DNA of 64,000 bases from Cryobacterium sp. M96 (GTDB taxonomy: Bacteria; Actinomycetota; Actinomycetes; Actinomycetales; Microbacteriaceae), in the NCBI RefSeq assembly GCF_002929845.1, contig NZ_PJJS01000053.1, forward strand, positions 1 through 64,000, read 5' to 3'. This document shows positions 25,016 to 34,402 of the stretch, piece by piece. Below the pieces are notes generated by a model. That model did not search any database. It was not told the DNA's origin and saw only the letters and a list, made by a program, of their open reading frames with translations. The position numbers and the translations under genes are program-made. The first letter of the stretch is position 1. Each line of letters begins with the position of its first letter.

Positions 25016-25369
25016 CGCGCAACGTTCACCCATGCCATGAAGCGATGCGAATTCACCGCCATCTAGCGCTGCCATTCACACAAAAGAACCGAATCTGTCA
25101 CCTATGCGGCCACTGATTCCAATTCCCGCAAAGACTGCCGCTCCTTCGAACCCTCATCGGCGGATGACCGCAGGACGACGTGCCTCAGGGCACGCGCCCA
25201 CCTGGCGCAGCGGGATTTGTGGAAGTACCTACCGATCCTCCGTGACGGATCGAAGCACGAATGACTAGCGGAAGTGTGCGCTGGGCCGGCCCGCCCGGTG
25301 GGGCATCTGCTCCTGTCCCGAGTTGCAGGATTGCCAGGGACGAAACGTGAGCGTTGAAGGCAAGACCGC
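25016..25369. other. Region without a recognisable gene
   Basis: 354 bases between merR and the GGDEF relic. No complete frame with a recognisable family was found on either strand. The readings on both strands are Arg/Ala-rich. The last part may belong to the decayed upstream portion of the GGDEF gene. Confidence 0.35.
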
Positions 25370-25610
25370 ATGGGGACGGCCGAGCCACACCAGTACCTGA
25401 CCGCGCGCATCGCCGCTGCTGTCGGCACCGAACTGAGCATCCATGGGCGCCACACTCTGCCCACGGTAACGATTGGCATCGCATTGTTTACGGAACACTC
25501 GACAATAGCCAGCCTGGTGCGCGACACCGATTCCGACCTGTTCCACGCCAAGCGATCCGGTCGCGGTCATTGGCAGCTCTACAACGACACGATGCGCTCC
25601 GAGAGCGGCC
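25370..25610 (+). pseudogene. C-terminal fragment of a GGDEF domain protein
   Basis: The readable part (YLTARIAAAVGTELSIHGRH, then VTIGIALFTEHSTIASLVRD, then LFHAKRSGRGHWQLYNDTM) is the last third of a GGDEF domain. It has the late TVSIGIA-like strand and the helix ending AKRSGR. The GGDEF active site itself and everything before it are missing. The frame runs on into the 3' end of the opposite SRPBCC gene. This is a relic of a diguanylate cyclase gene, unrelated in position to the intact one at 6,812-9,694. Confidence 0.7.
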
Positions 25611-25613
25611 CGG

Positions 25614-26117
25614 TCAAGACTGGGCTTTCGCCCCTACGTCGATGGAGACCTCGGCGATCCGCTTGATCGCTGCGAGGGTTTTCGGTATGCCACCGAGGGC
25701 CTGCTGGGTGCGGTCGGTGATCTGAGCGTGCGCCTTTTCGCCGAACTTCTCCTCGAACATGGCGATCCCGTCCGGCAGGAACTCCCAGGACTCGGTGAGC
25801 ATCGTCCCGGTCTCCGCGGCGGTGAAGCTGAAGCCCCAGCGCACGAAGCTGCCGCCCACCACCCAGGCGAACTCACGTCCGTGCTCTGCCGTCACCACCT
25901 CGGACCGGGTCTGCCAGGTCCGGTGTGGGAGCTCGTTGTGCCCGGTGAACCAGGCACCGACCCGACCGGCCTCGGCCTCGTCATCCCACCAGCATGACGT
26001 ACAGACCGGGCTCCACTCTCCGGTGCGGGTGATGTCGGAGAGTAGGTCATAGAGAAACGCGGCCGACGCCTCGACGATGATGGACTCCTGGTGGCTGAGG
26101 GTGCTCGTCTCATTCAT
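25614..26117 (-). CDS. SRPBCC-fold (polyketide cyclase/START-like) protein
   Basis: A 167-residue protein with a full SRPBCC fold: the first strand and helix (ESIIVEASAAFLYDLLSDIT), Trp-rich loop (TGEWSPVCTSCWWDDEAEAG), central strands (GREFAWVVGGSFVRWGFSFT) and a long C-terminal helix. Such proteins bind hydrophobic ligands, and many in actinobacteria have unknown ligands. Two Cys close together (VCTSCWW) are unusual and could bind metal or form a disulfide. It may be cotranscribed with the DsbA-type gene 22 nt upstream on the same strand. Confidence 0.8.
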   Translation of the reverse strand: MNETSTLSHQESIIVEASAAFLYDLLSDITRTGEWSPVCTSCWWDDEAEAGRVGAWFTGHNELPHRTWQTRSEVVTAEHGREFAWVVGGSFVRWGFSFTAAETGTMLTESWEFLPDGIAMFEEKFGEKAHAQITDRTQQALGGIPKTLAAIKRIAEVSIDVGAKAQS

Positions 26118-26139
26118 GCATTTACCCTAATGGAGGGGG

Positions 26140-26877
26140 TCATTTCTGCTGCCGCCGGCTGCCGCCGTGCCAGTCTTCTTGCTTTCCGACCGTGTCCGCG
26201 TCGACTCCGAACGCGGCCAGCTGTGGCTGCTCGCGCAGGCTGCGCTTGAGTTCGGCAAAACCCGGGAAGCGGGCCAGCCCGACCACGTGGTCCCACAACT
26301 CGACCGCCGAGTCCTCGTGTGGCAGCCGGCTGATCACCGGCCCGAAGAAGGCCGCACCGGCGGGCGGCTCGAAGTGGATGATGGGCGTGCCCACGTCTTT
26401 TCCCGTCAGCGAGAGTGCCTCGTCCGTCTCCTGCTGGATCTCGATGTCCCATGACTCGTCGTCGAGAGCTTCCGCCAGCTCGGGCGGTAGGCCCGCCTCG
26501 GCGAGGATCGGCTCCGCAAACTCACGCGTCCCGCGGAGCTCACGCACCTCACCCTCGGTCCGATGGTTGTCCGGGCCGGGGGCGGTGTCGAAGATGTGGG
26601 TCCCGAAGGCGGCGTATAGCGGCGCCATCGCCTCGCGGCCGTGCTCCGCTCGCGCGCGGGCGGCTACCCGCAGGAGCCTGAGTCCGGCGGTGTGTCCAGC
26701 TTCGTACTCGGAAGGGAAGTGCGTGTCGTAGTCGACCTGGGCATTGATCAGGCGTAACGAGATGAACCGCCAGTCCACGGTGTAGTCGCGTTGCTCCTGC
26801 ACCTGCCGCACCCACTTGCTCGTCATCCAGGCGAAGGGGCAGACCGGGTCGAAGTAGAAGTTGATGTCAGCGTCCAT
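26140..26877 (-). CDS. DsbA-family protein of the mycothiol-dependent (Rv2466c-like) group
   Basis: A 245-residue thioredoxin-fold protein with a helical insertion. The N-terminus (INFYFDPVCPFAWMTSKWVR) and the late cis-Pro region (GKDVGTPIIHFEPPAGAAFF then GPVISRLP) match the actinobacterial mycothiol-dependent nitroreductase/DsbA group typified by Rv2466c. There the active site is CPWC, whereas here it is Cys13-Pro-Phe-Ala, so the resolving Cys is absent. A monothiol mechanism using mycothiol would fit. It is cytoplasmic and lies upstream of the SRPBCC gene with a 22-nt gap. Mycothiol dependence is inferred from the family. Confidence 0.78.
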   Translation of the reverse strand: MDADINFYFDPVCPFAWMTSKWVRQVQEQRDYTVDWRFISLRLINAQVDYDTHFPSEYEAGHTAGLRLLRVAARARAEHGREAMAPLYAAFGTHIFDTAPGPDNHRTEGEVRELRGTREFAEPILAEAGLPPELAEALDDESWDIEIQQETDEALSLTGKDVGTPIIHFEPPAGAAFFGPVISRLPHEDSAVELWDHVVGLARFPGFAELKRSLREQPQLAAFGVDADTVGKQEDWHGGSRRQQK

Positions 26878-27129
26878 GCGTCCACCCTAGGTCAGTGCCG
26901 CAAGCACGACCGAGATCGATTTGGCGAGGTGGACTCGATGGGTGCCTCGGGATGACGTATCGCTCAGAGTCGCATTCATTACCTTGGTGCTTACACGGTA
27001 AGTGACACGCGCTCCTCCACTTCTGGGCATGTCGTGCGAACGATCGCTGCCGAACGCCACAAACACTTAGCGTCGGGTATTTGAATAGGCCACAAGCCAC
27101 CCTCGGTTCTCCACCGTTCCGAGCTGTGA

Positions 27130-27720
27130 CTCTGGGGCGGATCCTGGGGCTGCACACTGGCCCTCACCTATGCCGAGTGCTACCCGCAGCACGTGCGCAC
27201 CCTAGTCCTGGTCTCCGTCACCATGACCCAGCGCAGCGACGTGCGCTGGCTCCGCCACGAGACCGGCCGCTACCTGCCCGAGAAATGACAGCGCTTCCAC
27301 GAGGGAGTCCCCGCCTCCGAGCGCGACGGTGACCGCGTCGCCGCCTACGACCGCCTACTCAACCACAGCGACGACGCCACAGTGATACGCAGCGCAGCGC
27401 TGGTGCGACTGGGGAGACGCCGCCGTCTCGCTCGAACACGGCTCGGCACCCAGCCCTCGCTTCACCGACCCACATTCCAGCTACAGTTCGCCCGCATCGT
27501 GACGCACTACTTCACGTACGGGGCCCGGCTCGAGGAAGACCAACTGCTGCGTAATGATGACCGTCTCGCCGGAATCCCCGGCGTCTTGCTCCACGGCCAG
27601 CTCGACCTCGGCGGGCCCGTCGACGTGCCCAGGTGCTGGCACAGGCCGGACCAGATGTAACCCTCCACGTGATCCGTGCAAGTGGACACCAGTGCAACAA
27701 CGAGACGACCGAGCGTTACG
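27130..27720 (+). pseudogene. pip: Proline iminopeptidase-type alpha/beta hydrolase, broken
   Basis: The nucleophile-elbow region (ILGLHTGP / GSWGCTLALTYAECYPQHVR depending on frame) is followed in one frame by TLVLVSVTMTQRSDVRWLRH and ETGRYLPEK, then a stop. The same frame resumes with QRFHEGVPASERDGDRVAAY. Another frame continues with FQLQFARIVTHYFTYGARLE and RLAGIPGVLLHGQLDLGGPV. These are characteristic of proline iminopeptidase (removes N-terminal Pro). The catalytic Ser position reads Cys or is lost (GSWGC). The first 100 or so residues are missing and at least one stop and two frameshifts are present. Confidence 0.72.
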
Positions 27721-27885
27721 GAGATCCCATGCACCGCAGGATATGAGGCCGGAACACTAAGCGGGCGGTCTTGAAGCGGTTCGCATCCAAGGTCGCTCTG
27801 ATCGCTGGATATTTTCACTTAGGAGTGAACCACTCCTGCGCGATCTAGTGTGTCACTTAACCTAGGCGCCTCATATCGGGCGGAT

Positions 27886-28715
27886 TCAAGTGGTGTCTGC
27901 AACACCGGTTTGATTGGTTGGGTTCGAGGTTAGCGTGGCGAGGACCTCTGCGGGCGTTCGGTAGCCGTGGCGTTTGCGGGGCCGGCGGTTGAGTTCCGCA
28001 GCGACGTTCTCGAGGATCCCGGGCCCGTGAAAGGACAGGTCTGTGCCTTTTGGAAAGTACTCGCGCAAGAGCCCGTTGGTGTTCTCGTTGCTGCCACGCT
28101 GCCAGGGCGAGTGCGGAGCGCAAAAGTAGATCGGCATCCCGGTCGCCATCGTGATTTCCTGGTGTCGAGACATCTCCGCTCCCTGATCCCAGGTGGTCGA
28201 ACGGCGCAGCTGTTCGGGGAGGGTATTCATTGCCACGATCATCGCGTCGGCCACGGTGCGAGCGGTGTGATCCCCGGGCAAATGCAGCAGCATCACGTAT
28301 CCCGTAGTCCGTTCGAGAAGGGTTCCGATCGCGGACTTCGACGAGGTCGAGCCGATGATCAGGTCGCCCTCCCAATGCCCGGGAACGGCGCGGTCCTCGA
28401 TCTCCGGCGGCCGGTCGGAGATCATCACCATCTCCCGGAACCTCTGCGGCCGCGGACCCTCCGACCGCTGCGGGCGCCGTGTGACACGCCCTGACCGCAA
28501 CGCGGTGGCAACTTTCAAGCGCAACGATCCGCGGCCCTGCACGTAGAGGGCCTGGTGGATCGTCTCGTGTGACACCTGCATCTCCGGATTCTCCGGATGT
28601 TCGACTTTCAGTCGGCCCGCGACCTATTCCGGGCTGAACCGATCGGTGAGCATCACGGCGACTTGTTCCCGTAACGCTAACCCGTCCAGCTTTCGGGCTC
28701 TTGGCCGCGATGTGG
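27886..28715 (-). mobile_element. IS30-family transposase, truncated and with a premature stop
   Basis: The long open part (231 codons from 28,581) has the IS30 DDE core. It begins QVSHETIHQALYVQG; GHWEGDLIIGS carries the first Asp, TTWDQGAEMSRH the second, and RGSNENTNGLLREYFPKG the Glu. Upstream, LDGLALREQVAVMLTDRFSP continues the same protein but ends in TAG at 28,624-28,626, where related proteins have Gln (a CAG to TAG change). The N-terminal helix-turn-helix is missing: similarity ends at about 28,715, where flavohemoprotein sequence on the other strand begins. No terminal inverted repeats were recognised. The copy cannot transpose by itself. Confidence 0.85.
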
Positions 28716-29148
28716 TCCTGGAGTTCACCGGCCGGCCGGTGGTTCTCGCCAGCGCTGGAATCGGCGTCACGCCCATGGCGGGCATGCTCTCCCACCTTGT
28801 GATGACCGGCAGCCAACGAAAGGTGGCTTTTCTCCACGCTGGCAACTCAGCAAACACCTTTGCCTTGCGTAACCAAATCAGGGCAGACTTGGCAAATTTC
28901 CCGACGCATCCCTGATCACCTGGTATGTGGAACCCACGAAATCCACGCAGACTATCGACGGCGAACTCGCCGGATTCATGGACGTCAGCACCATCGAACT
29001 GCCCACGGACGCCGAATACTACCTGTGCGGCCCGCTGGTCTTCATGCAATCCGTCCGCAGCGCGCTAATCGCCCGCGGCGTACCCGCAAAAGACATCCAA
29101 TACGAAGTCTTCGGCCCCGACCTGTGGCTAGCCGACTTCCAATCGTAA
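28708..29148 (+). pseudogene. hmp: Flavohemoprotein (nitric oxide dioxygenase) C-terminal remnant
   Basis: The reading DVVLEFTGRPVVLASAGIGV then TPMAGMLSHLVMTGSQRKVA is the NAD(P)H-binding part of a flavohemoprotein reductase domain. A stop after LANFPTHP (28,913-28,915) coincides with a frame change. The next frame continues with GELAGFMDVSTIELPTDAEY, YLCGPLVFMQSVRSALIARG and DIQYEVFGPDLWLADF to the natural end. The globin and FAD domains are gone, replaced by an IS30 fragment. The insertion plus a frameshift inactivated the gene. Confidence 0.82.
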
Positions 29149-29181
29149 GTTGTTCCAACCTGTCGGTCAGTGCGTGGGATG

Positions 29182-30960
29182 TCAGATGGATTGCCGATAG
29201 CCGAAGAACTCATGGTCGTTGTCGTACCCACCCAGACCACCGCCGACCTCGGAGAAGTCTTCGACGAATTCGATGCCCTTAATCCACTTGACCAGCTTGA
29301 AACCGAGCTGCACCTCGTTGCGCAACCGCAGCGGAGCACCGTGACCGAACGACAGCGTTTCATCATTCATGTCATAGGCCAGCATGGTCAGTTTGTAACT
29401 CATCTGCTCGATCGGTTGAGCGTCGTAGTAAATCCCACCATCAGAACCGACCGCAAAGGAGTAAAAAATCACCCACTTCGCTTCCGGCTTCGGCTTCGCG
29501 ATGTCAAGAATGGTCTGCATTGAGACGCCGCCCCACTTCGCAACACCCGACCAGCCCTGAATGCAAAAGTGCTGCGTGATTTGCTCGTGGTGTGACAGCG
29601 CCCGTAATTGCTCAAGGTCCAACTCCACCGGATTATCAACGAGCCCACCGATTTGCAGCTTGTAATCCGTGAAGGTGCCAGCTTGGAGCTTCTTGTACTC
29701 CTCCGATTCCGGGAACTTACCGTTATGCCAGAAATAGGGAGAGATATCTTTCTCCGTGTACTGACCCGGCTTCGAATCGATGTGCTCGAACAACCGCTGC
29801 GCGGGACCGATCAGCGCATACCCCACCTTCTGCACCACACGCGGATGCCGGTACGTGAACGGTGTCGCCGCCACCCAGCCGACGATGATGACCACCATCG
29901 AGGCGGCGAAGATCAAAAACCCGACCCAGGAGCTGTCGTCCCGTGACGCGTACATGTGGTTGAGGTTGCGGAGGGCGCCGGTGGTCAGCACGAGGGTCAC
30001 GTGGATGATGATGAACATGACGAACCAGGCGAGCACCAAGAAATGGAGTGATCGTGCGACCTGGATACTGAAGACCGAACTGATGGTCCGGAATTTGGTC
30101 GACAACGCCGGTGACATCCCGAGCCCGGTGATGAGAGCGGCCGGAGCGGCGATGAACACGGTGATGAAGTAGGCGATCAGTTGCAGACCGTTGTAGTTGA
30201 CCCAGCCGTTTTCCGTCGGCCAGTCCAGCGACAGATATTGGATTGCGACCGAAATGGAATGCGGGATGACGTCCCAACTCATGGGGACCAAGCGCATCCA
30301 CTGGCCGGTGACGAAGATCAGAACGTAGAACACGATTCCGTTGAGTAACCACAACGTGTCAACGCCGAGGTGCCACCAGCGGGCGAGCCCGATGGAGTGA
30401 CGACGCCCTGGCAAGCCGACGCCGTCCGGCAAGGTGATCGAATCCTGCTTCGACGTATACAGCGGATCACTCGGCACCGGCTTCTGCATACGCAACCAGT
30501 CTTTACCCGGTGTGGAGTGTCTGGACCAGTACAAACGCGGGTGATCGGCGATGATTGTGACGCCGGAGCGGATGATGAAGATCATCAGAAAAGCATTCAG
30601 GAAGTGCTGCCAGCCCAGCCATGCAGGGAAACCCACCGGCGCGTTCTCCGGAAGCTCAGACTCGCCCGGATACTGTTGAATGAAATCCTGCACGGCAGGG
30701 AGCTCGCGTATCCCCTTCGCTACCGCGATGCCGATGACCAGGAGCACCAAGCCGATCGGAATCAACCACAACAGGTTGAACCACTTGCTCTTACCAATTC
30801 GCACCCGCGGAGCGACACCGTACTGTGCTGGGAGACCGCCTGCCCAGTGTTCGTCGACCGCGGTGTAGTGCGTGCTGTCAAGCTCCGAACGGAAGCTTCG
30901 CATCCCCCCCGGCCCACGATCGGGGGCGGGAACATTCTGATCTTCCAGTCCGGACATCAT
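29182..30960 (-). CDS. Cytochrome b561-type membrane protein fused to a sulfite-oxidase-like molybdopterin domain
   Basis: A 592-residue protein. The N-terminal 60% has about five to six membrane helices (NLLWLIPIGLVLLVIGIAVA, HFLNAFLMIFIIRSGVTIIA, TLWLLNGIVFYVLIFVTGQW, SLHFLVLAWFVMFIIIHVTL and more) with His residues suited to bind b-type heme. The C-terminal third is a sulfite-oxidase/MsrP-like molybdopterin domain. HFCIQGWSGVAKWGG carries the Cys (near 466) that coordinates molybdenum, followed by DETLSFGHGAPLRLRNEVQL. In Gram-negative MsrPQ the two parts are separate proteins; here one polypeptide would pass electrons between membrane and cofactor. The substrate is unknown. It starts at ATGATG overlapping the stop of a GNAT-type frame. 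Confidence 0.82.
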   Translation of the reverse strand: MMSGLEDQNVPAPDRGPGGMRSFRSELDSTHYTAVDEHWAGGLPAQYGVAPRVRIGKSKWFNLLWLIPIGLVLLVIGIAVAKGIRELPAVQDFIQQYPGESELPENAPVGFPAWLGWQHFLNAFLMIFIIRSGVTIIADHPRLYWSRHSTPGKDWLRMQKPVPSDPLYTSKQDSITLPDGVGLPGRRHSIGLARWWHLGVDTLWLLNGIVFYVLIFVTGQWMRLVPMSWDVIPHSISVAIQYLSLDWPTENGWVNYNGLQLIAYFITVFIAAPAALITGLGMSPALSTKFRTISSVFSIQVARSLHFLVLAWFVMFIIIHVTLVLTTGALRNLNHMYASRDDSSWVGFLIFAASMVVIIVGWVAATPFTYRHPRVVQKVGYALIGPAQRLFEHIDSKPGQYTEKDISPYFWHNGKFPESEEYKKLQAGTFTDYKLQIGGLVDNPVELDLEQLRALSHHEQITQHFCIQGWSGVAKWGGVSMQTILDIAKPKPEAKWVIFYSFAVGSDGGIYYDAQPIEQMSYKLTMLAYDMNDETLSFGHGAPLRLRNEVQLGFKLVKWIKGIEFVEDFSEVGGGLGGYDNDHEFFGYRQSI

Positions 30961-31415
30961 GTCGTGAGCTTAGCAACCGCTAAAATGCCAGCACCAGATT
31001 GACGGGATCTCGCAACCGAGTCACTTTGTGCTCGGACGGCAACGACCGCAGCAATGGCGATTTCCGTCGCGAAACCTCGCCCCCACGTCGCCGGGGAGAG
31101 ACGGTACCCGAGGTTCCAGACGGGCGCTGGAGTCATGTTCACTCCACCCGTACCGACGAACGTGCCAGCTCTCAGCGCATCATCCGATCCCCGGTCGCCC
31201 ACACGAACAGCCCATTGACCAATGCCATGTTCTCGCCGGCTCTTGATGGCGTCGTCGACGATCCTTCTGGACTGCTCTCGAGTGTTGTGACGACCCACGG
31301 GCAAGTGCCGCCACGTGTCGGGATCGCTGAAGACGCCAAAAACTGATTCGAGATCGTCAGGAGACAGAGGTGAGAATGCAAGGCGAACATCTGGCGCTAA
31401 ATCTAAATTCGTCAT
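30957..31415 (-). pseudogene. GNAT-family N-acetyltransferase, C-terminally damaged
   Basis: The 152-codon frame starts MTNLDLAPDVRLAFSPLSPD and shows the RimJ-like pattern: WRHLPVGRHNTREQSRRIVD, then GIGQWAVRVGDRG, GTGGVNMTPAPVWNLGYRL and the acetyl-CoA loop ATWGRGFATEIAIAAVVAVR. After that the conserved segment with an Asn and hydrophobic strand is replaced by SDSVARSRQSGAGILAVAKL, so about 25-30 normal residues are lost. The stop overlaps the start of the molybdopterin-oxidoreductase gene by 4 nt. It may be a weakly functional short version; damage is more likely. Confidence 0.6.
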
Positions 31416-31559
31416 CAAGACCATTGTTCCCAATCTCGGCGACACTGAGCTGCGGGCTGTCCGCAGGCCGGACCTCGACGAACGCAGATTCGGCGCCAAG
31501 TCACCGAGGTCCTGAAGTTTCGGGGGAGTGGCGGTTGGGAACGACCTAGGCTAGCGAGC

Positions 31560-32027
31560 ATGACGGTTGAACAGGTTGAGCAAGGACCGCGCCAAGTCGC
31601 GCGCACTGTCGAGGTGCCGGCTTCGGCCGACGACGTCTTCGCGTTGGTGGCTGATCCGCACCGTCACGGTGAGCTGGACGGCTCGGGCACCGTCCGCGAC
31701 ACAGTGTCGGGTCCGCGGCGGCTCAGCCAGGGCGCACAATTCTCGGTAGCGATGAAGCAGTTCGGCATCCCGTATCGCATTACCAGCACGGTGACGCGCT
31801 TCGAGGACGGTCGGCTTCTGGAATGGCGTCACCCAGCGGGCCACCGGTGGCGCTGGGAACTCACACCACTCACGCTCACGTCTACGCGCGTCACTGAGAC
31901 GTTCGACTACAGCACCGTCCCAGCCGTGCAGGGCAAGGTCTTTGAGTTGCTCGGCGTTCCTCGGAAGAACGCCGCCGGCATCGAAGCCACCCTGCGCCAA
32001 CTCGCGTCGCGCTACGCCCGCGCTTGA
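31560..32027 (+). CDS. SRPBCC-fold (polyketide cyclase-like) protein
   Basis: A 155-residue protein with a complete SRPBCC fold: ARTVEVPASADDVFALVADP (first strand and helix), GPRRLSQGAQFSVAMKQFGI, GRLLEWRHPAGHRWRWELTP and a C-terminal helix (AGIEATLRQLASRYARA). Members bind lipid-like ligands, and this one has no assigned ligand. The ATG directly follows the last reverse-strand gene by about 145 nt. It is the third SRPBCC-type sequence in the window, but its wording is not close to the other two, so recent duplication is unlikely. Confidence 0.8.
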   Translation: MTVEQVEQGPRQVARTVEVPASADDVFALVADPHRHGELDGSGTVRDTVSGPRRLSQGAQFSVAMKQFGIPYRITSTVTRFEDGRLLEWRHPAGHRWRWELTPLTLTSTRVTETFDYSTVPAVQGKVFELLGVPRKNAAGIEATLRQLASRYARA

Positions 32028-32261
32028 CTGGACGGTGCTCACGTCCTGACCGGACGCCGAGACCCCCGTCTGCACGGCGTACGCCTCGCCAGATGCTGCC
32101 AGCGGTGCGGCCGGGAGGTCGCAGCGACAGGGCCGCTGGGGAGACAGCAGCACACGACGAGCTACTCCCACCCGCTGGAGTACGCAAACGAGCCTCCAGC
32201 GCCGCGACGCCTTCCTTCCACGTGGCACCTTCGGCACTCGTCGTTGCGGTGATCGTTGGTG

Positions 32262-32700
32262 TTGCGAGACGTTGATCCACAGCGAGAGGGCTTGGAGGCA
32301 CGAGGGTTCACTGTCGTCGGCCGATCTTGGAGTGCCCGGCTTGAACTGGCGGATCCGCCAAATCTGTCGAACTTCCGCCTGGCGCTCTCGCGAGTTCAGG
32401 CTGCCGGACTCAGCGTTTTCGAATTGACTGTGACCTCCTCGGCCGATCTGTATGAGCTGGAAAAGACAAACAACGCCGACTACCCATTCACGCCAGCCAC
32501 CCCGCACGAGCTGTTGGATGCCGATGCCACTCAAGACCTCTGGAACCGGGGCTTTCGCGTGTTTGGCGCGTACGACCGCGACGAACTGGTCTGGGCGACC
32601 CTCAACGCACATCGCGATCGCCACGTTGAGACGGAATGCACGTCGGTGTTGGCCAGTCATCGAGGCCGCGGAAGCCCTAGCTATGGCGTTGGCTATCCCC
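32262..32700 (+). pseudogene. GNAT-like acetyltransferase fragment
   Basis: An open frame reads RDVDPQREGLEARGFTVVGR, WSARLELADPPNLSNFRLAL and GAYDRDELVWATLNAHRDRH, then VETECTSVLASHRGRG. This follows the double-GNAT pattern in which the last segment (TSVLxxHRGRG) is the acetyl-CoA-binding turn. Immediately after it the frame is lost: the continuation [14 protein letters not shown] lies in another frame and then meets the 3' end of the amylase gene at 32,701. The N-terminus is also short, with only a TTG/GTG available. Both ends look cut. Confidence 0.55.
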
Positions 32701-34125
32701 TTACGTGCGGGCTCCGGCGTGCAGGGCGATCGAGTCGCCGGCGCCCACGGTAGCGGTGAAGGTTCCGTCAGCGGCGACGAAGTAGCTTGGGCCCGAGCAG
32801 GAGCCGCCCGCGCCGGGGTCGCCGTGCTGGACGTCGCAGTAGCTTCCTGCGGGCAGGGAGGTCTTGAACGTCTGGCTGATCGCGCCACCCTCGTGGTTGA
32901 TCACGACGAAGCCCCCACTCCCCCGACCGAAGGCGATCGCGTTGTTGCCGTTAGACCACCAGTTCGTCACCGAGGTGCCCGTCACGGTATTGCGGAAGGC
33001 GACCATGTTCGCGATCTGCCGCCAGGCGTGCTGGCACTTCCAGCCGTCGCTGTAGCAGGCGTTGACCGTTCCGCCAGTCGGCGGGCCGGCATCCGTGTTG
33101 CTGAATTCATAGCCCGAGTACACGTTCGGCGAGCCGTAGGGCCAGGCGAGCATGAAGATGTTCGCGAGCGTGTAAGTGTTGCCGTCCTTGTAGCTGAGGG
33201 TCGAGCCGTTGCGCTCGGTGTCCCAGTTGTCCACGAAGACCCGCGCCTTGTTACTCGCGAGGTAGCCCCAGGACTCGCCCCATGTGTTCAGGTAGGCGAT
33301 CTTGTCGCTGGTGAACATGCGTTTGAGGTCGAAGGCCCCACGGAATTCGTCGACATCGCCGGTCGAGGTGTATTCGCCCGGCTGGACCGCCTCGTTCCCG
33401 CCGGCGATGACCTCCTGCGCCCAGTAGACGCTCGAGTTGGTCAGCTTTGCTTTGATGGCGGAGAGGTCGGCCGCGGCCATGTGCTTGGCGCCGTCGATCC
33501 GGAAACCATCGACGCCGAGGGCGCTGAGGTGGTTGAGGTACGCCGCGATGGTGGACTGCACGTAGGTGCTCGCCGTGTCGAGATCGGCGAGGCCGACGAG
33601 CTCGCAGTTCTGCACGTCGGAGCGGTCGCTGTAGTTGGTGATCGGGGTCCGGCAGGAGTGGAAGTCCTGGTTCTGGTAGTAGCCCGGGTAGTCGTACTTG
33701 CTGTAGACGGTGCCCCCCGTGCCCGTGCCGGAACCCGCACTCATATGGTTGATCACCGCGTCGGCCACGACCTTGACACCGGCGGTGTGGCAGGTGCTGA
33801 CCATGCTCGAAAAGGCGGCCTCGTTGCCGAGTCGCCCGGCGATCTCGTAGCTGACCGGCTGGTAGGAGGTCCACCACTGCGAGCCCTGGATGTGTTCCTG
33901 GGCCGGCGAGACCTCGACGAATCCATACCCCTTGGGACCGAGGGTATCCGTGCAGGCCCGGGCGACCGATGCGAAGGACCACTCGAAAAGCGTCGCCGTG
34001 ACGTCCTTGGCACCCGGCGGACTCGCATCCGCCCGGGGCGTTGTCACTCCTACATCGAGGCTCAGGGTCAGGACTAGGGCCAGGCCGGCCACCGCTGCAA
34101 ACAACGGACGGGTTGATCTGCGCAC
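32701..34125 (-). CDS. Secreted alpha-amylase (GH13, Streptomyces-type)
   Basis: A 474-residue extracellular enzyme that hydrolyses alpha-1,4-glucan bonds. Residues 1-34 are a classic signal peptide ([20 protein letters not shown], then ADA before SPPGA). The four GH13 regions are seen: [16 protein letters not shown] with the nucleophile Asp near 211, AQEVI with the acid/base Glu near 238, and [10 protein letters not shown] with the third Asp near 302. [20 protein letters not shown] is the typical start. A C-terminal beta domain finishes the protein, with no separate starch-binding domain. Two CcpA/LacI-type operators lie about 130-155 nt upstream, pointing to carbon-source control. The gene is monocistronic. 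Confidence 0.93.
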   Translation of the reverse strand: MRRSTRPLFAAVAGLALVLTLSLDVGVTTPRADASPPGAKDVTATLFEWSFASVARACTDTLGPKGYGFVEVSPAQEHIQGSQWWTSYQPVSYEIAGRLGNEAAFSSMVSTCHTAGVKVVADAVINHMSAGSGTGTGGTVYSKYDYPGYYQNQDFHSCRTPITNYSDRSDVQNCELVGLADLDTASTYVQSTIAAYLNHLSALGVDGFRIDGAKHMAAADLSAIKAKLTNSSVYWAQEVIAGGNEAVQPGEYTSTGDVDEFRGAFDLKRMFTSDKIAYLNTWGESWGYLASNKARVFVDNWDTERNGSTLSYKDGNTYTLANIFMLAWPYGSPNVYSGYEFSNTDAGPPTGGTVNACYSDGWKCQHAWRQIANMVAFRNTVTGTSVTNWWSNGNNAIAFGRGSGGFVVINHEGGAISQTFKTSLPAGSYCDVQHGDPGAGGSCSGPSYFVAADGTFTATVGAGDSIALHAGART

Positions 34126-34251
34126 GATGAAACTCCTTGTCGCGCGCGCCAGCGAACCACGCCGACGCGCTCCATTGGGAACGGGCGATTGCGAGCGGGC
34201 CGCGGAAGCGGAACTCGGTAAACGAGGTACTACACCCTCGGGTCACGCTAC

Positions 34252-34282
34252 TGCAAGCGCTTGCAATAGTGCAAGCGCATGC
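34252..34282. promoter_or_regulatory. Tandem LacI-family operators upstream of the amylase gene
   Basis: TGCAAGCGCTTGCA at 34,252-34,265 is a perfect 14-bp palindrome with the LacI/MalR-type central CG. A second, imperfect copy, TGCAAGCGCATGCC, starts at 34,270. The two are spaced 18 nt start to start. The sites lie 127-157 nt upstream of the amylase ATG (reverse strand), a normal place for repression by a maltose-type LacI regulator. Confidence 0.75.
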
Positions 34283-34402
34283 CGAGTTATTGTGCGCCAG
34301 CCCCCTAATACTCGCCCGAGGGCTGGTGGAATCCTTCCGGAACGCCGGCGAGGGGTGCTCTCACCCTCGTCGGAAGTCGCCCGAAAGACGAGTCCGGAGG
34401 CG

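Noticed and set aside
32452-34077. Long forward frame (541 codons) opposite the amylase
   Set aside because: The amylase on the reverse strand has a signal peptide and all catalytic motifs. The forward frame has none.
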